A stretch of DNA of 64,000 nucleotides. Origin: JAPUEK01 sp963815355. GTDB lineage: Bacteria > Pseudomonadota > Alphaproteobacteria > Rhodobacterales > Rhodobacteraceae. Position 1 is the stretch's first letter; every line of letters starts with the position of its first letter. The notes below the pieces were generated by a model, which ran no database searches, was not told the DNA's origin, and saw nothing but the letters and a program-made list of their open reading frames with translations. The stretch is taken from NCBI GenBank assembly GCA_963815355.1, contig CAWFGJ010000012.1:1-64000 (forward strand), given 5' to 3'. Positions 16,569 to 26,005 of this stretch are shown here, one piece after another. A program made the position numbers and the translations under genes.

Positions 16569-18132
16569 CTACCTGTTTCGCATCAGACCAAGAATGCCGT
16601 CGAAAAACGCGATCTTCTCCTCATCCGAGAACGCCAGTGGGCCTATGCGAGCACTCGCGCCGATGTGCTCCAGAACTTCGAAGCGCTTGTCATCGGGCAG
16701 CTTTCCATAGTGCCGCTCGGTGGTCTGTTCGTTCTCGTGGCCCATGTTCTCCGACCATGCCTTTCTCTCGAGATGAGTCAGTGGGCGCACGTCACGCTCG
16801 GCGGCTATGCAGTGTTTTGCAGCATGGGGTGTGAATTTGACGGCCTGATCGCGGCAGGCGACGGCGAACGCTTCTGTTGCGGCGTGCGAAGTTGACATAA
16901 CTGGGACCGGTTTCGGCGTTGCACCCTGAGCGACCGGTCTATGTTTCAGCCAATCACTGGCCGGAAACAATGCATCCTCATCCTTGAACCCCAAACCCTT
17001 TAGCGCATGAAGCCATTCCGATGACCTCCGTTTCAAAACACTTGGGGATTGGAAACCACAAGATGTGAATGCTCTTGCCTGCTTTAGCCCGAACCGTGCC
17101 TCCGTCCTGTAAGATCAACCGGCGAGAAATGTCCACGTGTTTGAGCCTGAGAGAAATCAATGTGTCAGCCCTGAGTGCACCGAGGAAGGCGAGCGCAAAG
17201 ATAGCCCGTGCGCGCTGGTCGACCAAGGACCGCGATGGCATGGTCCCCAACAGTTGCTCCGCCTCGGAAAGGGTTGGGTAGTCTTTACGGCCCACCGGTG
17301 TGGCAGACGCGAGGACTGCTTGCGGCAGGTTGAGATAGCCTTGAAGATCCTGCGGCAAGGTCTTGTAGCCGTCCTGCTTCAAGAGCCAGGTGAAGAATGC
17401 CGACAAATGCGAAACTATATGCCTGATCGAAGAAGAAGATAGGCAGTCCGATACACCTGCGCTCGCGCGGCGCTTGAGGTCATTCCGAACCTTGGCAACA
17501 TCGTCACGGGTCAGCTTGCTGAAGGGCTTACCAGCCAGAATTTCCTCACAATAGCGAATTGCCGAAAGGTGGCGATCTATCGTTTTGACGTCATAGCGAC
17601 CTGCGTAAGTTAACCAGTGGTGGATGATTCTATCGTTGTGGGTGTGAAGGCTTTTGGAACTGAAACTGCCGCTAATCCCAATACCAACAGGGATTGGCCT
17701 GTCTTCTTCGTGTAGGCAGTGCCTGTTGGTATTGGGATTGAGACAATCCTCGACAATGGCCCGATCCGCCTCGTTTGATATCTTCCGAACCGGAGACGAG
17801 CAGTCTGGGCACCTGGCGGCAAACATGTGTTTCCCATTGCTGGGGGCGATATCGGTCACGGTCTCAATATCTGGAAATACATGGGCCTTGCAGGTGAAGC
17901 AGTAAAACTGGCCGGGGCGTAGTTTGGTCGCAGTTCGCGCGCGTCTGTCCCTATGGAAACGCTGAATTTCAGCGCCTTGGAACAGATAGGGTTTCTGTCC
18001 GTCAGACGGGGCCAAACCATCCCCAACCCAGTTGGACACTGTATTGGCATTGACCGAGTAGAGGGCCATTAGTTCCTCAACAGAATAGACCCAGAATTTC
18101 TTCGGAAAGACGTTCTTATATGACCGGCTCAT
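16569..18132 (-). pseudogene. Tyrosine recombinase with N-terminal HTH, one frameshift
   Basis: Starts MSRSYKNVFPKKFWVYSVEE, with an HTH-like region (ALYSVNANTVSNWVGDGLAP) and a zinc-binding-like stretch (FYCFTCKAHVFP and FAARCPDCSSPVRK). A SAM-like core domain and then the catalytic Arg box GALRADTLISLRLKHVDI follow. A one-base shift near 17019-17037 moves the frame to WLHALKGLGFKDED, FTPHAAKHCIAAERD (with Lys in place of the usual Arg) and ENMGHENEQTTERHYGKL with the His and Tyr. If the shift is an error, it is a full recombinase of about 520 residues. It is the last gene of a hypothetical/AlpA-like/recombinase set. Confidence 0.72.
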
Positions 18133-18247
18133 GGGGAATCGCCCAAAGTCTTGGCCGTGCGCTGAGTTGGCGCAGGCCATCCTTTTGGATTTTCAACGCT
18201 CGCGTTGCCAGCACAAGACTTATGCGTTTGGGCAAGCGGCTGCATGA

Positions 18248-18457
18248 TTATTTGCCGCTCACGCTAGGGTCGACGCGGTTGGAGTTTGCCCAAGCGTTCA
18301 GGTCAGCACCGCGATAGACGATCTTGCGGCCCAAACGATAGTAGGCCGGACCCATGCCCTTGTGACGCCATTGGGCAAGTTTTTCGCGGTCGCCGATGAT
18401 ATCGAGCTCGGCATCACCCAAGACATAGTTGCGATTGTTTTCGAACAGGTTGGGCAC
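18248..18457 (-). CDS. AlpA-like excisionase (GTG start)
   Basis: A 69-residue DNA-binding protein. The start is a GTG at 18457 preceded by GGAAGA, chosen because the longer ATG frame adds unrelated residues. It shows VLGDAELDIIGDREKLAQWR (helix-turn-helix) and GPAYYRLGRKIVYRGADLNA, the wing typical of AlpA/Xis proteins. It lies between a hypothetical gene and a recombinase on the same strand, as expected for a recombination directionality factor. Confidence 0.72.
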   Translation of the reverse strand: MPNLFENNRNYVLGDAELDIIGDREKLAQWRHKGMGPAYYRLGRKIVYRGADLNAWANSNRVDPSVSGK

Positions 18458-18504
18458 GGTGCGTCTTCCTTTCGTTGCGTTGAGTTGCAACGAATGAATG
18501 CGCG

Positions 18505-19200
18505 CTAGCCTATGCTGAAAGGCAGTCCCCGATCTCGAAATCGGGGACCCCAAGTGTTTGAATAATAATAGAACAATATTTGTTCCTGTTCAGAGACGTA
18601 AGGCTTTTGGGTGCCTTTGGGGCAGAACCGGCTCAAGTCCAGCCGGAAGCTTTCGGCCAAAAAGAGGACATTTTGCTCATGATCCGGATTGTCCTCGCAA
18701 TAATCCATGGCCATGCCCAAATGGACAACACCACGATACGCGTTCCAAATCCCCCTCAGGGTATCTAAATCCCTAGCCCCACTGACTTTGTACTCTTGGG
18801 CTTGATCGCTGACCTGCTTTAAGATCCCTTCGGGCGTTTGCACGCCTTCGAACCTGTGGCCTCGAATCGAGAGCCATATCAGCTTTCCGATATGCTCCGC
18901 CACATTGAGCTTTCGTTCATTCCTCTCTTCATACTGTCTGGCAGTTTGCAAGAACGCATAGCTGGCTTCATGGCGCTCGCTTGATGTTCTCGCAATCCAT
19001 TGTACAAATTCTGCATTTTGGGGGTCGGACATCCATTTTGAGCCCAATTTACCACTGAGCGTTTCGAGCCGAAATGCCACCAGATCATGCTTTGCATTTA
19101 CGATGGCTTTTTCCCTGAGCTCAGGGGTTGGTTCACTCAGAGCGATCCGGATATACTCAATCGACCGCAGTTCAGGTTCGTTGATGGGTACACTCAGCAT
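18505..19200 (-). CDS. Hypothetical 231-residue protein of integrase module
   Basis: Starts MLSVPINEPELRSIEYIRIA. Its ATG overlaps the TAA of the upstream integrase fragment (TAATG), so it was once coupled to that gene. The protein is helical and soluble, with SDPQNAEFVQWIARTSSERH and LRGIWNAYRGVVHLGMAMDY. No domain was recognised. It is followed by the AlpA-like gene after 47 bases. The codon pattern looks genuine. Confidence 0.65.
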   Translation of the reverse strand: MLSVPINEPELRSIEYIRIALSEPTPELREKAIVNAKHDLVAFRLETLSGKLGSKWMSDPQNAEFVQWIARTSSERHEASYAFLQTARQYEERNERKLNVAEHIGKLIWLSIRGHRFEGVQTPEGILKQVSDQAQEYKVSGARDLDTLRGIWNAYRGVVHLGMAMDYCEDNPDHEQNVLFLAESFRLDLSRFCPKGTQKPYVSEQEQILFYYYSNTWGPRFRDRGLPFSIG

Positions 19201-19530
19201 TACTGATCTGACTGCAGACCAGTTTGCGCAACGAACTGAGACCACTGTTTCATGAGCATTCTCCGCTTTTCCAAGAGGTCCGAACGGGCATAAGCACGCT
19301 CGACATCTGAGCTGACTTTATGCGCAAGACTCATTTCCGCAACCTCGTGCGGTGCATTTGCGATCTCTGCCGCCCAATCACGGAATGTGGACCTGAAGCC
19401 ATGCACGGTCACGCCTTCAACCTGCATCCGGCGCAACAGCATCAGCATTGCCATGTTGGACAATGGCTTGTGCCGCTTTTGACCCTCGAAAACGTAATTT
19501 GATTGCATCGCACGCAAGGGCTCAATGATC
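19200..19530 (-). pseudogene. P4-type integrase, C-terminal fragment
   Basis: Encodes about 110 residues from the catalytic end of a P4-like tyrosine integrase: SNYVFEGQKRHKPLSNMAML, VTVHGFRSTFRDWAAEIA (His-x-x-Arg box) and EMSLAHKVSSDVERAYARSD with the His and the nucleophilic Tyr. The gene is cut near 19530, where sequence from another part of an integrase runs in the opposite direction. The stop overlaps the next gene start. Confidence 0.8.
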
Positions 19531-19680
19531 AAGATCGTGCTGGATGTGGCCAAGTCAAAGGGCTTTCGATCCGGCGCAAATCCAGTGACGGCGATCCAAG
19601 ATGCTCAAATCTTGCCCAAGGTGAAGGCCAAACCCATGCACCACAGCGCGATGGCATTGCAGGATGTTCCCGCTAGGTTA
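19525..19680 (+). pseudogene. P4-type integrase, internal fragment (opposite strand)
   Basis: On the plus strand the reading IKIVLDVAKSKGFRSGANPV, then LPKVKAKPMHHSAMALQDVP, matches the core-domain end and start of the catalytic domain of P4-type integrases. It is cut on both sides: on the left by the inverted C-terminal fragment, on the right by the 3' end of the helicase gene. It could be the missing middle of the same integrase flipped by an inversion, or a piece of a second integrase. Confidence 0.65.
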
Positions 19681-22634
19681 CGCATTTCTGCGGCGCGGCT
19701 CCCTGACCGTGGGTTTTTCGCCATTCGAGATTTTTGCTTTTCCGACGCAGACCGGATATCGAACGCAGCCAAGGAACTTGCCGAAGTTGCCGCTTCGTTC
19801 GACCAGCCAGCCATCTTCGCATACCGGGCAAGTCGGAAAGTTGGTACCGCAGCCACATCGAACCTCGCTCGTCCCCTCCGCATGCCGCGGCAGGTCCGTT
19901 CCGCAAGAAGGGCAAGCGGGCAGCAAGTTCCCGCAATGCTGGACATGCTCGCAGCGATACCAGATGCGGCCATCCTGCCCTGTCACGCCCAGCAATCGCC
20001 CACCGCATTCGCCGCAAACATGGGCTTCTGGTTCAGCCCCGGGAGCTGTCGAGATCCCGTAGGCAGGGTCCTTGCGAAGTTCGGTCACAAAGGACGACGG
20101 CCGGGCGTTCGAGGCAAGGATCGTCAGGGTGTGTCGAGCCCGCGTCATCGCGACATACATGACGCGCCGTTCCTCGGCGTTCTGGAACGCCTCCTCCTCC
20201 GGCGACACCAGAGACAGCAGGGGGTCGTCGACGATCTCTGACGGGAACCCCATGCGCCCGCTGTCGGCGTTCAGCAGGATGACGTGGTCGGCTTCCAGAC
20301 CCTTGGAGGCATGGATGGTCTTGAAGCTGATCTTGCAGCCGCGGGAAGCGTCGCCTCAGAGCCCGCAGGTCTGGCTCGACGAAGCGATATCGGCCGAGGA
20401 GCAGCACCGTCGCGGGTCTTGCCTCAGTGGCCGCGGCGGCTGACAGGGCGGCAAGCACCTCGTTCAGTTTCCCCTCATCCTCGCCCTTGGACACGGTCAC
20501 GACCCTGATCGCCGGTTCTGTCGCCGTCCCGGCCGGGACGATCTGCTTCTGGATCTGGACAGGGTTCCGCAGAACGAAGGTTCGGGCGGCAAAGGCGATC
20601 TGGTCGACCGACCGGAAGGTGCGGCCGAGATCGACCGCCCTGTGCACGCCCGCCTCGCCATCGAAGCTGCCGCCGAACTCACGACCGAAATGGCGCATCA
20701 GGTGGATGTCGGATCCGGCGAAGCGGAAGATGGACTGCCAGTCGTCGCCGACGGCAAAGACGCGCACATCCGGATGCTGGGCCTTCAGCGCCTTCACCAG
20801 CCGGGCCCGGCTTTGCGAGATGTCCTGGAACTCGTCGACGAGGATATGGCGGAAGGGGCTGACATAGCGGCCAGTCTCGGTATAGCGCGCCGCGCGCAGG
20901 ATCATGTCCTCGAAGTCGATCCGGCCCTCCGAGGCGCTTCTGGTATTCCGCAAAGACCGGCGCGAAGACGTCGAGAAATGCCCTCGCCCGTTTGCCCAGC
21001 TTCATCCGGTCGGACTTGGTCTCGCAATCCTGCAAGGCTGTAGCCGCCGCTCTTGAACTTGCGCAGGAAGGTCCCGAGCAGCTTCGAGAAGTCATCGACC
21101 TGCTTCAAATCGACGATCCGGTCATAGATCGTGTCGGCCGGGCGCGGTTTGAGGGTGACATGCGGCGCCAGCTTTTCGGCAAGGCCGGTCAGCAGACGTC
21201 CCTCTTGCCGTTCATAGCTGTAGGTTTCGATCAGGGTCGTCTCATGCTCGGCATGGACCTGCCGCTTCCATTCCATGCTGGCCAGATATTCGTCGCGGTC
21301 GACGAAGGGCGCCGTGAACAGCTTTTCGCTGCCGTCTGCCATCTTCTGACGGCGCACCCCGAAATGCTCGATGTAGATGCCGCTTTCGGTCAGCCGGAAA
21401 TCCGGCTGATAGTCCCGCCTGCCCGTTTCGGGGATCTTGTGCTCGTAGACCGGTTCGTATTCGTATTCGACGCCGTTTTCATAAAGCCAGTTGGCGATCT
21501 GCAGCTCTTCGTAACTCTTGACCTTCTCGCCCTGCAGGGTGCGCAGGTCCTGCTGCTCCATGTGGGTGTAGAATTCGTGCTTGGTCTTGAAGTCCCATTC
21601 GGTTTTCGGCTCGACCAGGAAATGCGCGAAGAACTGGATGATCGCCTTCGACACCTCTGACAGCGAATGCACCAGGTCCTTCAGGATCTGCTTGATCAGG
21701 TTGGTGAAGGCCATGTCGTCGGTGGCATGGTCGGCCAAGCGCGGGTTTTGACCCCTCCACGATGCCGATGATGTCGTAGGCCAGCGCGTGGAAGGTCCGC
21801 GCCACGATCGGCACGCCGGATCGCGCCTCGACCCGCTCCGACATCTCTGCCGCCGCGTTCTTCGCAAAGGCCAGCAGCAGGATTTCGTCCGGTTGTCGGA
21901 TGCCCGGCCTTGACCAGGTAGGCCGCCTTGGCGGTGATGACGCTGGTCTTGCCTGATCCGGCACCGGCAAGGACAAGGGTCGCGTCTTCATCGACGACGA
22001 CAGAAAGACGCTGTTCCGGCGTCAGCGGCTTGCTTTCGATGGTGTCGAAGAATTGCTTCCAGCGATCCAGTTCAGCGGCGACAAAGACCGATATCGCATT
22101 TGCCCGCGCCGCCCGAGGATCGGCGACGAATTTTCGCACGAGGGCCACGCGCTCTGCCCTATCCGTCCCGATTGCCTCGGACCTCAGCTTCGACAGCAGC
22201 GTGGTATCCAGGGACCGCGCGTCTTGAAGAACCAACGCCAGACTACAGGCCGCAGGATAGCGGCTTGGTTGCGCCAACTCGGAGACAGCGACATGAAGCC
22301 TGTCGAACCGGTGCGCTTCGCGGTCAAAGGCACCCGTGTTGAAGCTGACCCACGCAGCTTTGACGCTGTCCGCAAAGGCGCGTGCATCGCCATGACCGAC
22401 ACCCCGCAGAATGACATTGCTTTGCCCAGTCGATTGCAGGGACAGCGTCGTGCCAAGCGCACCCTTCCGAAGGGCTGGCGCCTCGCCAATATCCGCCATT
22501 GAGATCGACGCGGGCATGCTGCGCCCGGTGACCAGAAGATGATCGCCCTGCAACTCAATGGCGCGCGCAGTCGTGCCAAAGGGGTTCACGAGAAATCCGA
22601 ACAGTGGTCTTTGTTGCAACCGAATCAATAGCAT
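19678..22634 (-). pseudogene. UvrD/helicase IV-type helicase with Zn-ribbon tail, multiple frameshifts
   Basis: Spliced across frames, one protein of about 980 residues appears. It has an N-terminal domain starting MLLIRLQQRPLFGFLVNPFG, Walker A LVLAGAGSGKTSVITAKAA, and a nuclease-like insert (DYQPDFRLTESGIYIEHFGV, about 21380). It has motif II LVDEFQDIS, motif III VFAVGDDWQSIFRFAGSD, motif V KTIHASKGLEADHVILLN and motif VI EERRVMYVAMTRARH. The C-terminus is a Cys-rich topoisomerase-type ribbon (CGECGG, CPSCG, CPVCEDG pairs). At least four indels (near 21900, 21740, 21040, 20940 and 20340) break it. All helicase motifs are conserved, so sequence error is a real alternative. It lies next to integrase scars and ParDE, in a defence-like setting. 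Confidence 0.78.
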
Positions 22635-22785
22635 GTGCCCTGTAACCCATCCCAGGCAGCTTGCGCTTTGGTCCCTGGCGTCTGCAACCATGTTTGCCCG
22701 GCACAAAAGCGGGGACTCCGACAGCAGGGAAACTTGCGTGCGTCTTCATTATTGCTTATCTTGAAGACGCAAACCGGAGGCCGCC

Positions 22786-23040
22786 ATGTCCCAGACCACA
22801 ACGATGACTGTCCGCATCAGCGGCGCGCTGAGCGAGTTCGTGGCCTCGAACGTGGGCGAGAATGGGTCCTACGAGAACATCAGCGAATACGTCCGCGACC
22901 TGATCCGGCGCGACAAGGAGCGGGCCGAGGCGGAAGCGTTCAACCGGTTGAAAGCCGAACTGACACGCGCATTTGCGGCACCGGAGGAAAGCTATCGCCC
23001 GCTGACCGCCGCCGAGGTGATCGCCCGGAACCGGGGCTGA
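22786..23040 (+). CDS. parD: ParD-type antitoxin
   Basis: An 84-residue type II antitoxin. It has an N-terminal ribbon-helix-helix (TTMTVRISGALSEFVASNVG, SYENISEYVRDLIRRDKERA) that binds DNA and represses its own promoter, and a C-terminal toxin-binding tail (RPLTAAEVIARNRG). It is followed after 4 bases by the ParE toxin gene. The spacing and order are standard. Confidence 0.92.
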   Translation: MSQTTTMTVRISGALSEFVASNVGENGSYENISEYVRDLIRRDKERAEAEAFNRLKAELTRAFAAPEESYRPLTAAEVIARNRG

Positions 23041-23044
23041 CGAC

Positions 23045-23356
23045 ATGGCCGTCCGCGTCCAGGAGGCCGCATCGCTGCGGCTTGACGAGATCTACCGGTA
23101 CACGCGCGACCGTTGGGGCGCTGAACAGGCAGATCGCTACATCACCGATCTGTTTGCAGCATTCGACAAAATCGAGGTGCACGGCGTCGCGTCGCGGCCG
23201 ATCCCGGCAGAGTTCGCCATCGACGGCTTCTACTTCCGGCACGAGCATCATTTCGTGTACTGGCGGCGGCTGTCGAACGGCGACATCGGCATCGTGACGA
23301 TCCTGCACGAGCGGATGCATCAGATGGATCGGTTCCGGGATGATCTTGGCGGCTGA
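23045..23356 (+). CDS. parE: ParE/RelE-family toxin
   Basis: A 103-residue RelE/ParE-superfamily toxin with EAASLRLDEIYRYTRDRWGA, FYFRHEHHFVYWRRLSNGDI and GIVTILHERMHQMDRFRDDL. ParE proteins inhibit DNA gyrase; RelE relatives cleave mRNA, and sequence alone does not settle which, although the ParD partner points to ParE. It appears intact. Such pairs stabilise mobile islands, in keeping with the nearby attachment scar. Confidence 0.9.
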   Translation: MAVRVQEAASLRLDEIYRYTRDRWGAEQADRYITDLFAAFDKIEVHGVASRPIPAEFAIDGFYFRHEHHFVYWRRLSNGDIGIVTILHERMHQMDRFRDDLGG

Positions 23357-23406
23357 CTCTGGTTTCGGAACGCAAAAGGCCCCCACGTGGCGGGCCTCGT
23401 AAAACG

Positions 23407-23422
23407 TTGACCAGGTGTTGAC
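23407..23422 (+). repeat. TTGACC-spacer-TTGAC repeat, copy 1 (degenerate)
   Basis: TTGACCAGGTGTTGAC. It shares the two half-sites TTGACC and GTTGAC with the exact pair at 23719 and 23826. All three lie between parE and the tRNA-Met fragment, in the same orientation. This is the arrangement expected for integrase arm-type binding sites beside an attachment site. Confidence 0.4.
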
Positions 23423-23439
23423 AAGAATTTGGAATGACA

Positions 23440-23464
23440 AAAGCCGAGAGTTACACTCGGCTTT
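23440..23464 (+). terminator. Hairpin after parDE
   Basis: A perfect 9-bp stem AAAGCCGAG/CTCGGCTTT (23440-23448 with 23456-23464) and a 7-base loop, 84 bases past the parE stop. With A and T at the outer ends it could terminate transcription from either side. The T-run is short. Confidence 0.6.
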
Positions 23465-23718
23465 GAAGTCTTTGATAATGCGTATGTATTTTTGTTGCGG
23501 GGACGCGCAACCGCCGTCACTTGCCTGCCCCGTTCTGCTTGATCTAAGCACACCTGCGGCCTACAGGTTATTAGCCCCATCTCCCAGACGAACGGCTGTC
23601 TTTTGATTTCAACAGGTTACGCGATAACCTATTGAACTGTCCGCGTTTTCTAACCGCATCTTGCCGCAGCCAACCGCACCGGACGGGTCCAAACGGGGAA
23701 CAAAGTAGGTAGACAGGC

Positions 23719-23736
23719 TGACCTATTGTTGACCCG
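23719..23736 (+). repeat. 18-bp direct repeat, copy 2
   Basis: TGACCTATTGTTGACCCG, identical to 23826-23843, with starts 107 bases apart. It contains two direct half-sites. No gene overlaps it. See also the degenerate copy at 23407. Possible integrase arm-type site; a replication iteron is less likely because no replication gene is near. Confidence 0.6.
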
Positions 23737-23825
23737 CTGACTTGCCCCCCGGTCGTCCCTCGTTAAGAATGGAGGGATTACCCTACTATCCCGCTGATCT
23801 TGCACGTCATTTTCGGCCCGTTTGT

Positions 23826-23843
23826 TGACCTATTGTTGACCCG
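23826..23843 (+). repeat. 18-bp direct repeat, copy 3
   Basis: Exact second copy of TGACCTATTGTTGACCCG, 65 bases before the CCA end of the tRNA-Met fragment. Nothing else is seen in the 23465-23908 gap apart from these repeats. Confidence 0.6.
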
Positions 23844-23908
23844 TGGGGAGGAACGCAAAAGCCGCCCGTTGCGGCGTCTCTTAAGCCGTTGATCTAGCTT
23901 GGTAAAAC

Positions 23909-23954
23909 TGGTTGCGGCGGCAGGATTTGAACCTGCGACCTTCAGGTTATGAGC
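23909..23954 (-). other. 3' half of tRNA-Met (CAT): likely attachment-site scar
   Basis: Read on the minus strand this is a tRNA-Met-like 3' half: GCTCATAACCTGAAGGTCGC, the T-arm GGTTCAAATCC and CCGCCGCAACCA. The anticodon loop CTCATAA and the encoded CCA are present. The 5' half (acceptor 5' strand, D-arm, 5' anticodon stem) is absent: upstream sequence does not pair. A tRNA fragment of this kind is what an integrating island leaves at its far end. The intact tRNA-Met would be elsewhere. Confidence 0.75.
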
Positions 23955-24072
23955 CAAAACCCTGACAATTCTAATAGATTATGAATTTCAATTACTTACA
24001 TGCCAAGCGTTTGGTTTCGCGCGCTTTTCAAAGCGACAAAGCCCAACATTGGCCTGTTTTCAACATCACTAG

Positions 24073-24913
24073 GGTCAGAACTCGTTCTTGATCACAGCCA
24101 GAACAGAACGGTTGCGGCCAATGCGATTGCGGAGAGGTAGGTCTCCGGGCACCTGTCGTAACGTGTGGCGACACGTCTCCAGTCCTTCAGACGACCGAAC
24201 ATGATCTCGATGCGATTGCGCCTTTTGTAGCGGCGCTTGTCGTATTTCACGGTCTTCTTGCGCGACGTCCTGCCGGGGATGCAGGCTTTTATCCCTCTGT
24301 CCTGCAATGCTTTTCGAAGCCAGTCAGCGTCATAGCCCCGGTCTGCCAGAAACCAGTCGGCCTGCGGCAGGCCGTCCAGAAGCGCCGCCGCGCCGGTATA
24401 ATCACTGACCTGTCCTGCCGACATGAAGAACCGGATAGGTCTGCCTTTCGCATCGGTGACGGCGTGCAGCTTTGTGTTCATGCCGCCTTTCGTTCGACCG
24501 ATCTGGCGACCGCGCCCCCCTTTTTCGCACGCAGGCTGCAAGCCGTGCGGTGCGCCTTCAGATACGTCGCGTCGATCATGATCGTCTTCGGATCAGTGTC
24601 CTTCTGCGGCCAGGCCGACCATGATCCGTGCAAAGACCCCGTTATCGCTCCAACGCTTCCAGCGATTATAGAGCGTCTTGGCCGGTCCATATTCCCTCGG
24701 TGCGTCGCACCACCGTAAGCCATTGCGGTTGATAAAGATAATGCCGCTCAGGACCCGCAGATCGTCAACTCGCGGACGGCCATGGCTCTTGGGGAAGTAG
24801 GGGCGAAGGCGCGCCATCTGCGCTTCGGTCAGCCAGAACAAGTTGCTCATCAATCAGGTCTCCTTGCGGCGGCCTGAATCACGCAAAGGGCGTAAAATCA
24901 ATGGGTCTGGAGC
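24073..24913 (-). mobile_element. IS5-family (IS427-type) insertion sequence, copy 1
   Basis: An 841-bp element bounded by imperfect inverted ends (GCTCCAGACCCATTGATTTT at the left end, GGTCAGAACTCGTTCTTGAT at the right) and flanked by an exact CTAG on both sides (24069-24072 and 24914-24917), which fits its target duplication. It is nearly identical to the copy at 43648-44487 but in inverse orientation. It carries one extra base near 24602 that breaks the first reading frame. Confidence 0.88.
24092..24853 (-). pseudogene. IS5-family transposase (two-frame), inactivated copy
   Basis: The first frame (24853-24593) encodes the N-terminal domain (SNLFWLTEAQMARLRPYFPK) and is cut at 86 residues by an extra base: GCAGAAGGAC where the other copy has GCAAAGGAC. 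The second frame (24541-24092, 149 residues) holds GGMNTKLHAVTDAKGRPIRF, LADRGYDADWLRKAL and RNRIEIMFGRLKDWRRVATR (DDE region). Normal elements of this group join the two frames by ribosomal slippage on a C6T5/A5G6 run at 24515-24525. Probably non-autonomous because of the insertion. Confidence 0.85.
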
Positions 24914-25126
24914 CTAGTAAATTCAGTGATTGATTTGTGTGGAATAGGTGTAATCGGTTTTGGCATCGATCGCTTTTAGCGGGGTGACAATGCTCTCTTA
25001 ACGGCGAAGCCTTCGGTTAGTTGCGTTCATTTCGGAACTTCGAGTTTGCTCTTGAATGGTTGCTGAAATCCAACCTTATGATGAACTGCGTGCGCGCCTA
25101 ATTCGGCATGTGAAAGGTTTCCCTGT

Positions 25127-25744
25127 ATGTCAGCCACTCCCGTTCGAACTCTGCGGTCCTTGGAAGAGGTTGTCAGGCGACGTGGCGAGTTGAACTTACC
25201 CCACATAGCTCCGCTTCGTGACTTTGTGCTTCGGTTAAGGGCAGAAAAGCGTGGTGCCGTTCCGGACTTTGACCCGTTCGACGGGGGCATCGAAGCCGAA
25301 GTCTTGTTCTTGTTGGAAAAACCGGGACCGATGACTGACGATACCGCGATATCAGATAGAGTTGGTTCAGGATTTATCTCACGCGACAATGATGACCCGA
25401 CCGCCGAGGCCACTTTGCGATTTATGGAAGCGGCTCAAATAGAACGCAGGCAGAGCATCATATGGAACTCCGTTCCTTGGTGGAACGGGACGCGCAAAAT
25501 TTCGGCGTATGAACACAAGGTTGGAATCGAACGGCTGGCAGGTCTCATCGACATATTGCCCAAGCTGCGTGTAGTGGTCGGCGTGGGCGTCAGGGCCAAG
25601 AAAGCCGAACCATTTGTGACGAGGTGCGGGCTGAAATTCATTCTCTCGGCGCATCCGTCGCCGATCAACCGCGCGAGCCGTCCAGTTGTTTGGAACGATA
25701 TCCCGCACCAGTGGGCACAGGTCAAGGATTGTCTCACGAAGTGA
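25127..25744 (+). CDS. Uracil-DNA glycosylase-like protein
   Basis: A 205-residue protein with the UDG-superfamily layout: EVLFLLEKPGPMTDD (motif 1-like), QSIIWNSVPWWNG and the late motif FILSAHPSPINRAS, which resembles the His-containing HPSP loop of UDG families. It may excise deaminated bases or belong to the UDG-like proteins of unknown substrate. It stands alone between an IS copy and IS3 debris. It is intact, which contrasts with its neighbours. Confidence 0.72.
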   Translation: MSATPVRTLRSLEEVVRRRGELNLPHIAPLRDFVLRLRAEKRGAVPDFDPFDGGIEAEVLFLLEKPGPMTDDTAISDRVGSGFISRDNDDPTAEATLRFMEAAQIERRQSIIWNSVPWWNGTRKISAYEHKVGIERLAGLIDILPKLRVVVGVGVRAKKAEPFVTRCGLKFILSAHPSPINRASRPVVWNDIPHQWAQVKDCLTK

Positions 25745-26005
25745 GCGAAAGGAATTGGAGGCCGTTGCCCCGATGATCGCTAAGTCCGGACGGTCGACGC
25801 TCAAACTGCTTGCAACCCACGGCCGTTTCGATGCTGTTTAAAACGACTCTGACAGTTTGTCGCATGTTGAAAACAGCTGAACATAGGAGTCAGAAATGCT
25901 CTGATCTCTGGCTGGAGGCCTGAGCCGCAGGTCGAGTTCGAATCCGCATTTCGGGCGGGACTGAACTACTCCCCGATCTTTGGACAGCTTTCCGGCTGAG
26001 TTAAG

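Noticed and set aside
23700..23850. Replication iterons or a CRISPR array
   Set aside because: Only two exact repeats with unequal spacing, no Rep or Cas gene nearby.
23909..23954. Complete tRNA-Met gene
   Set aside because: No 5' acceptor strand, D-arm or pairing 5' anticodon stem lies upstream, so only the 3' half exists here.
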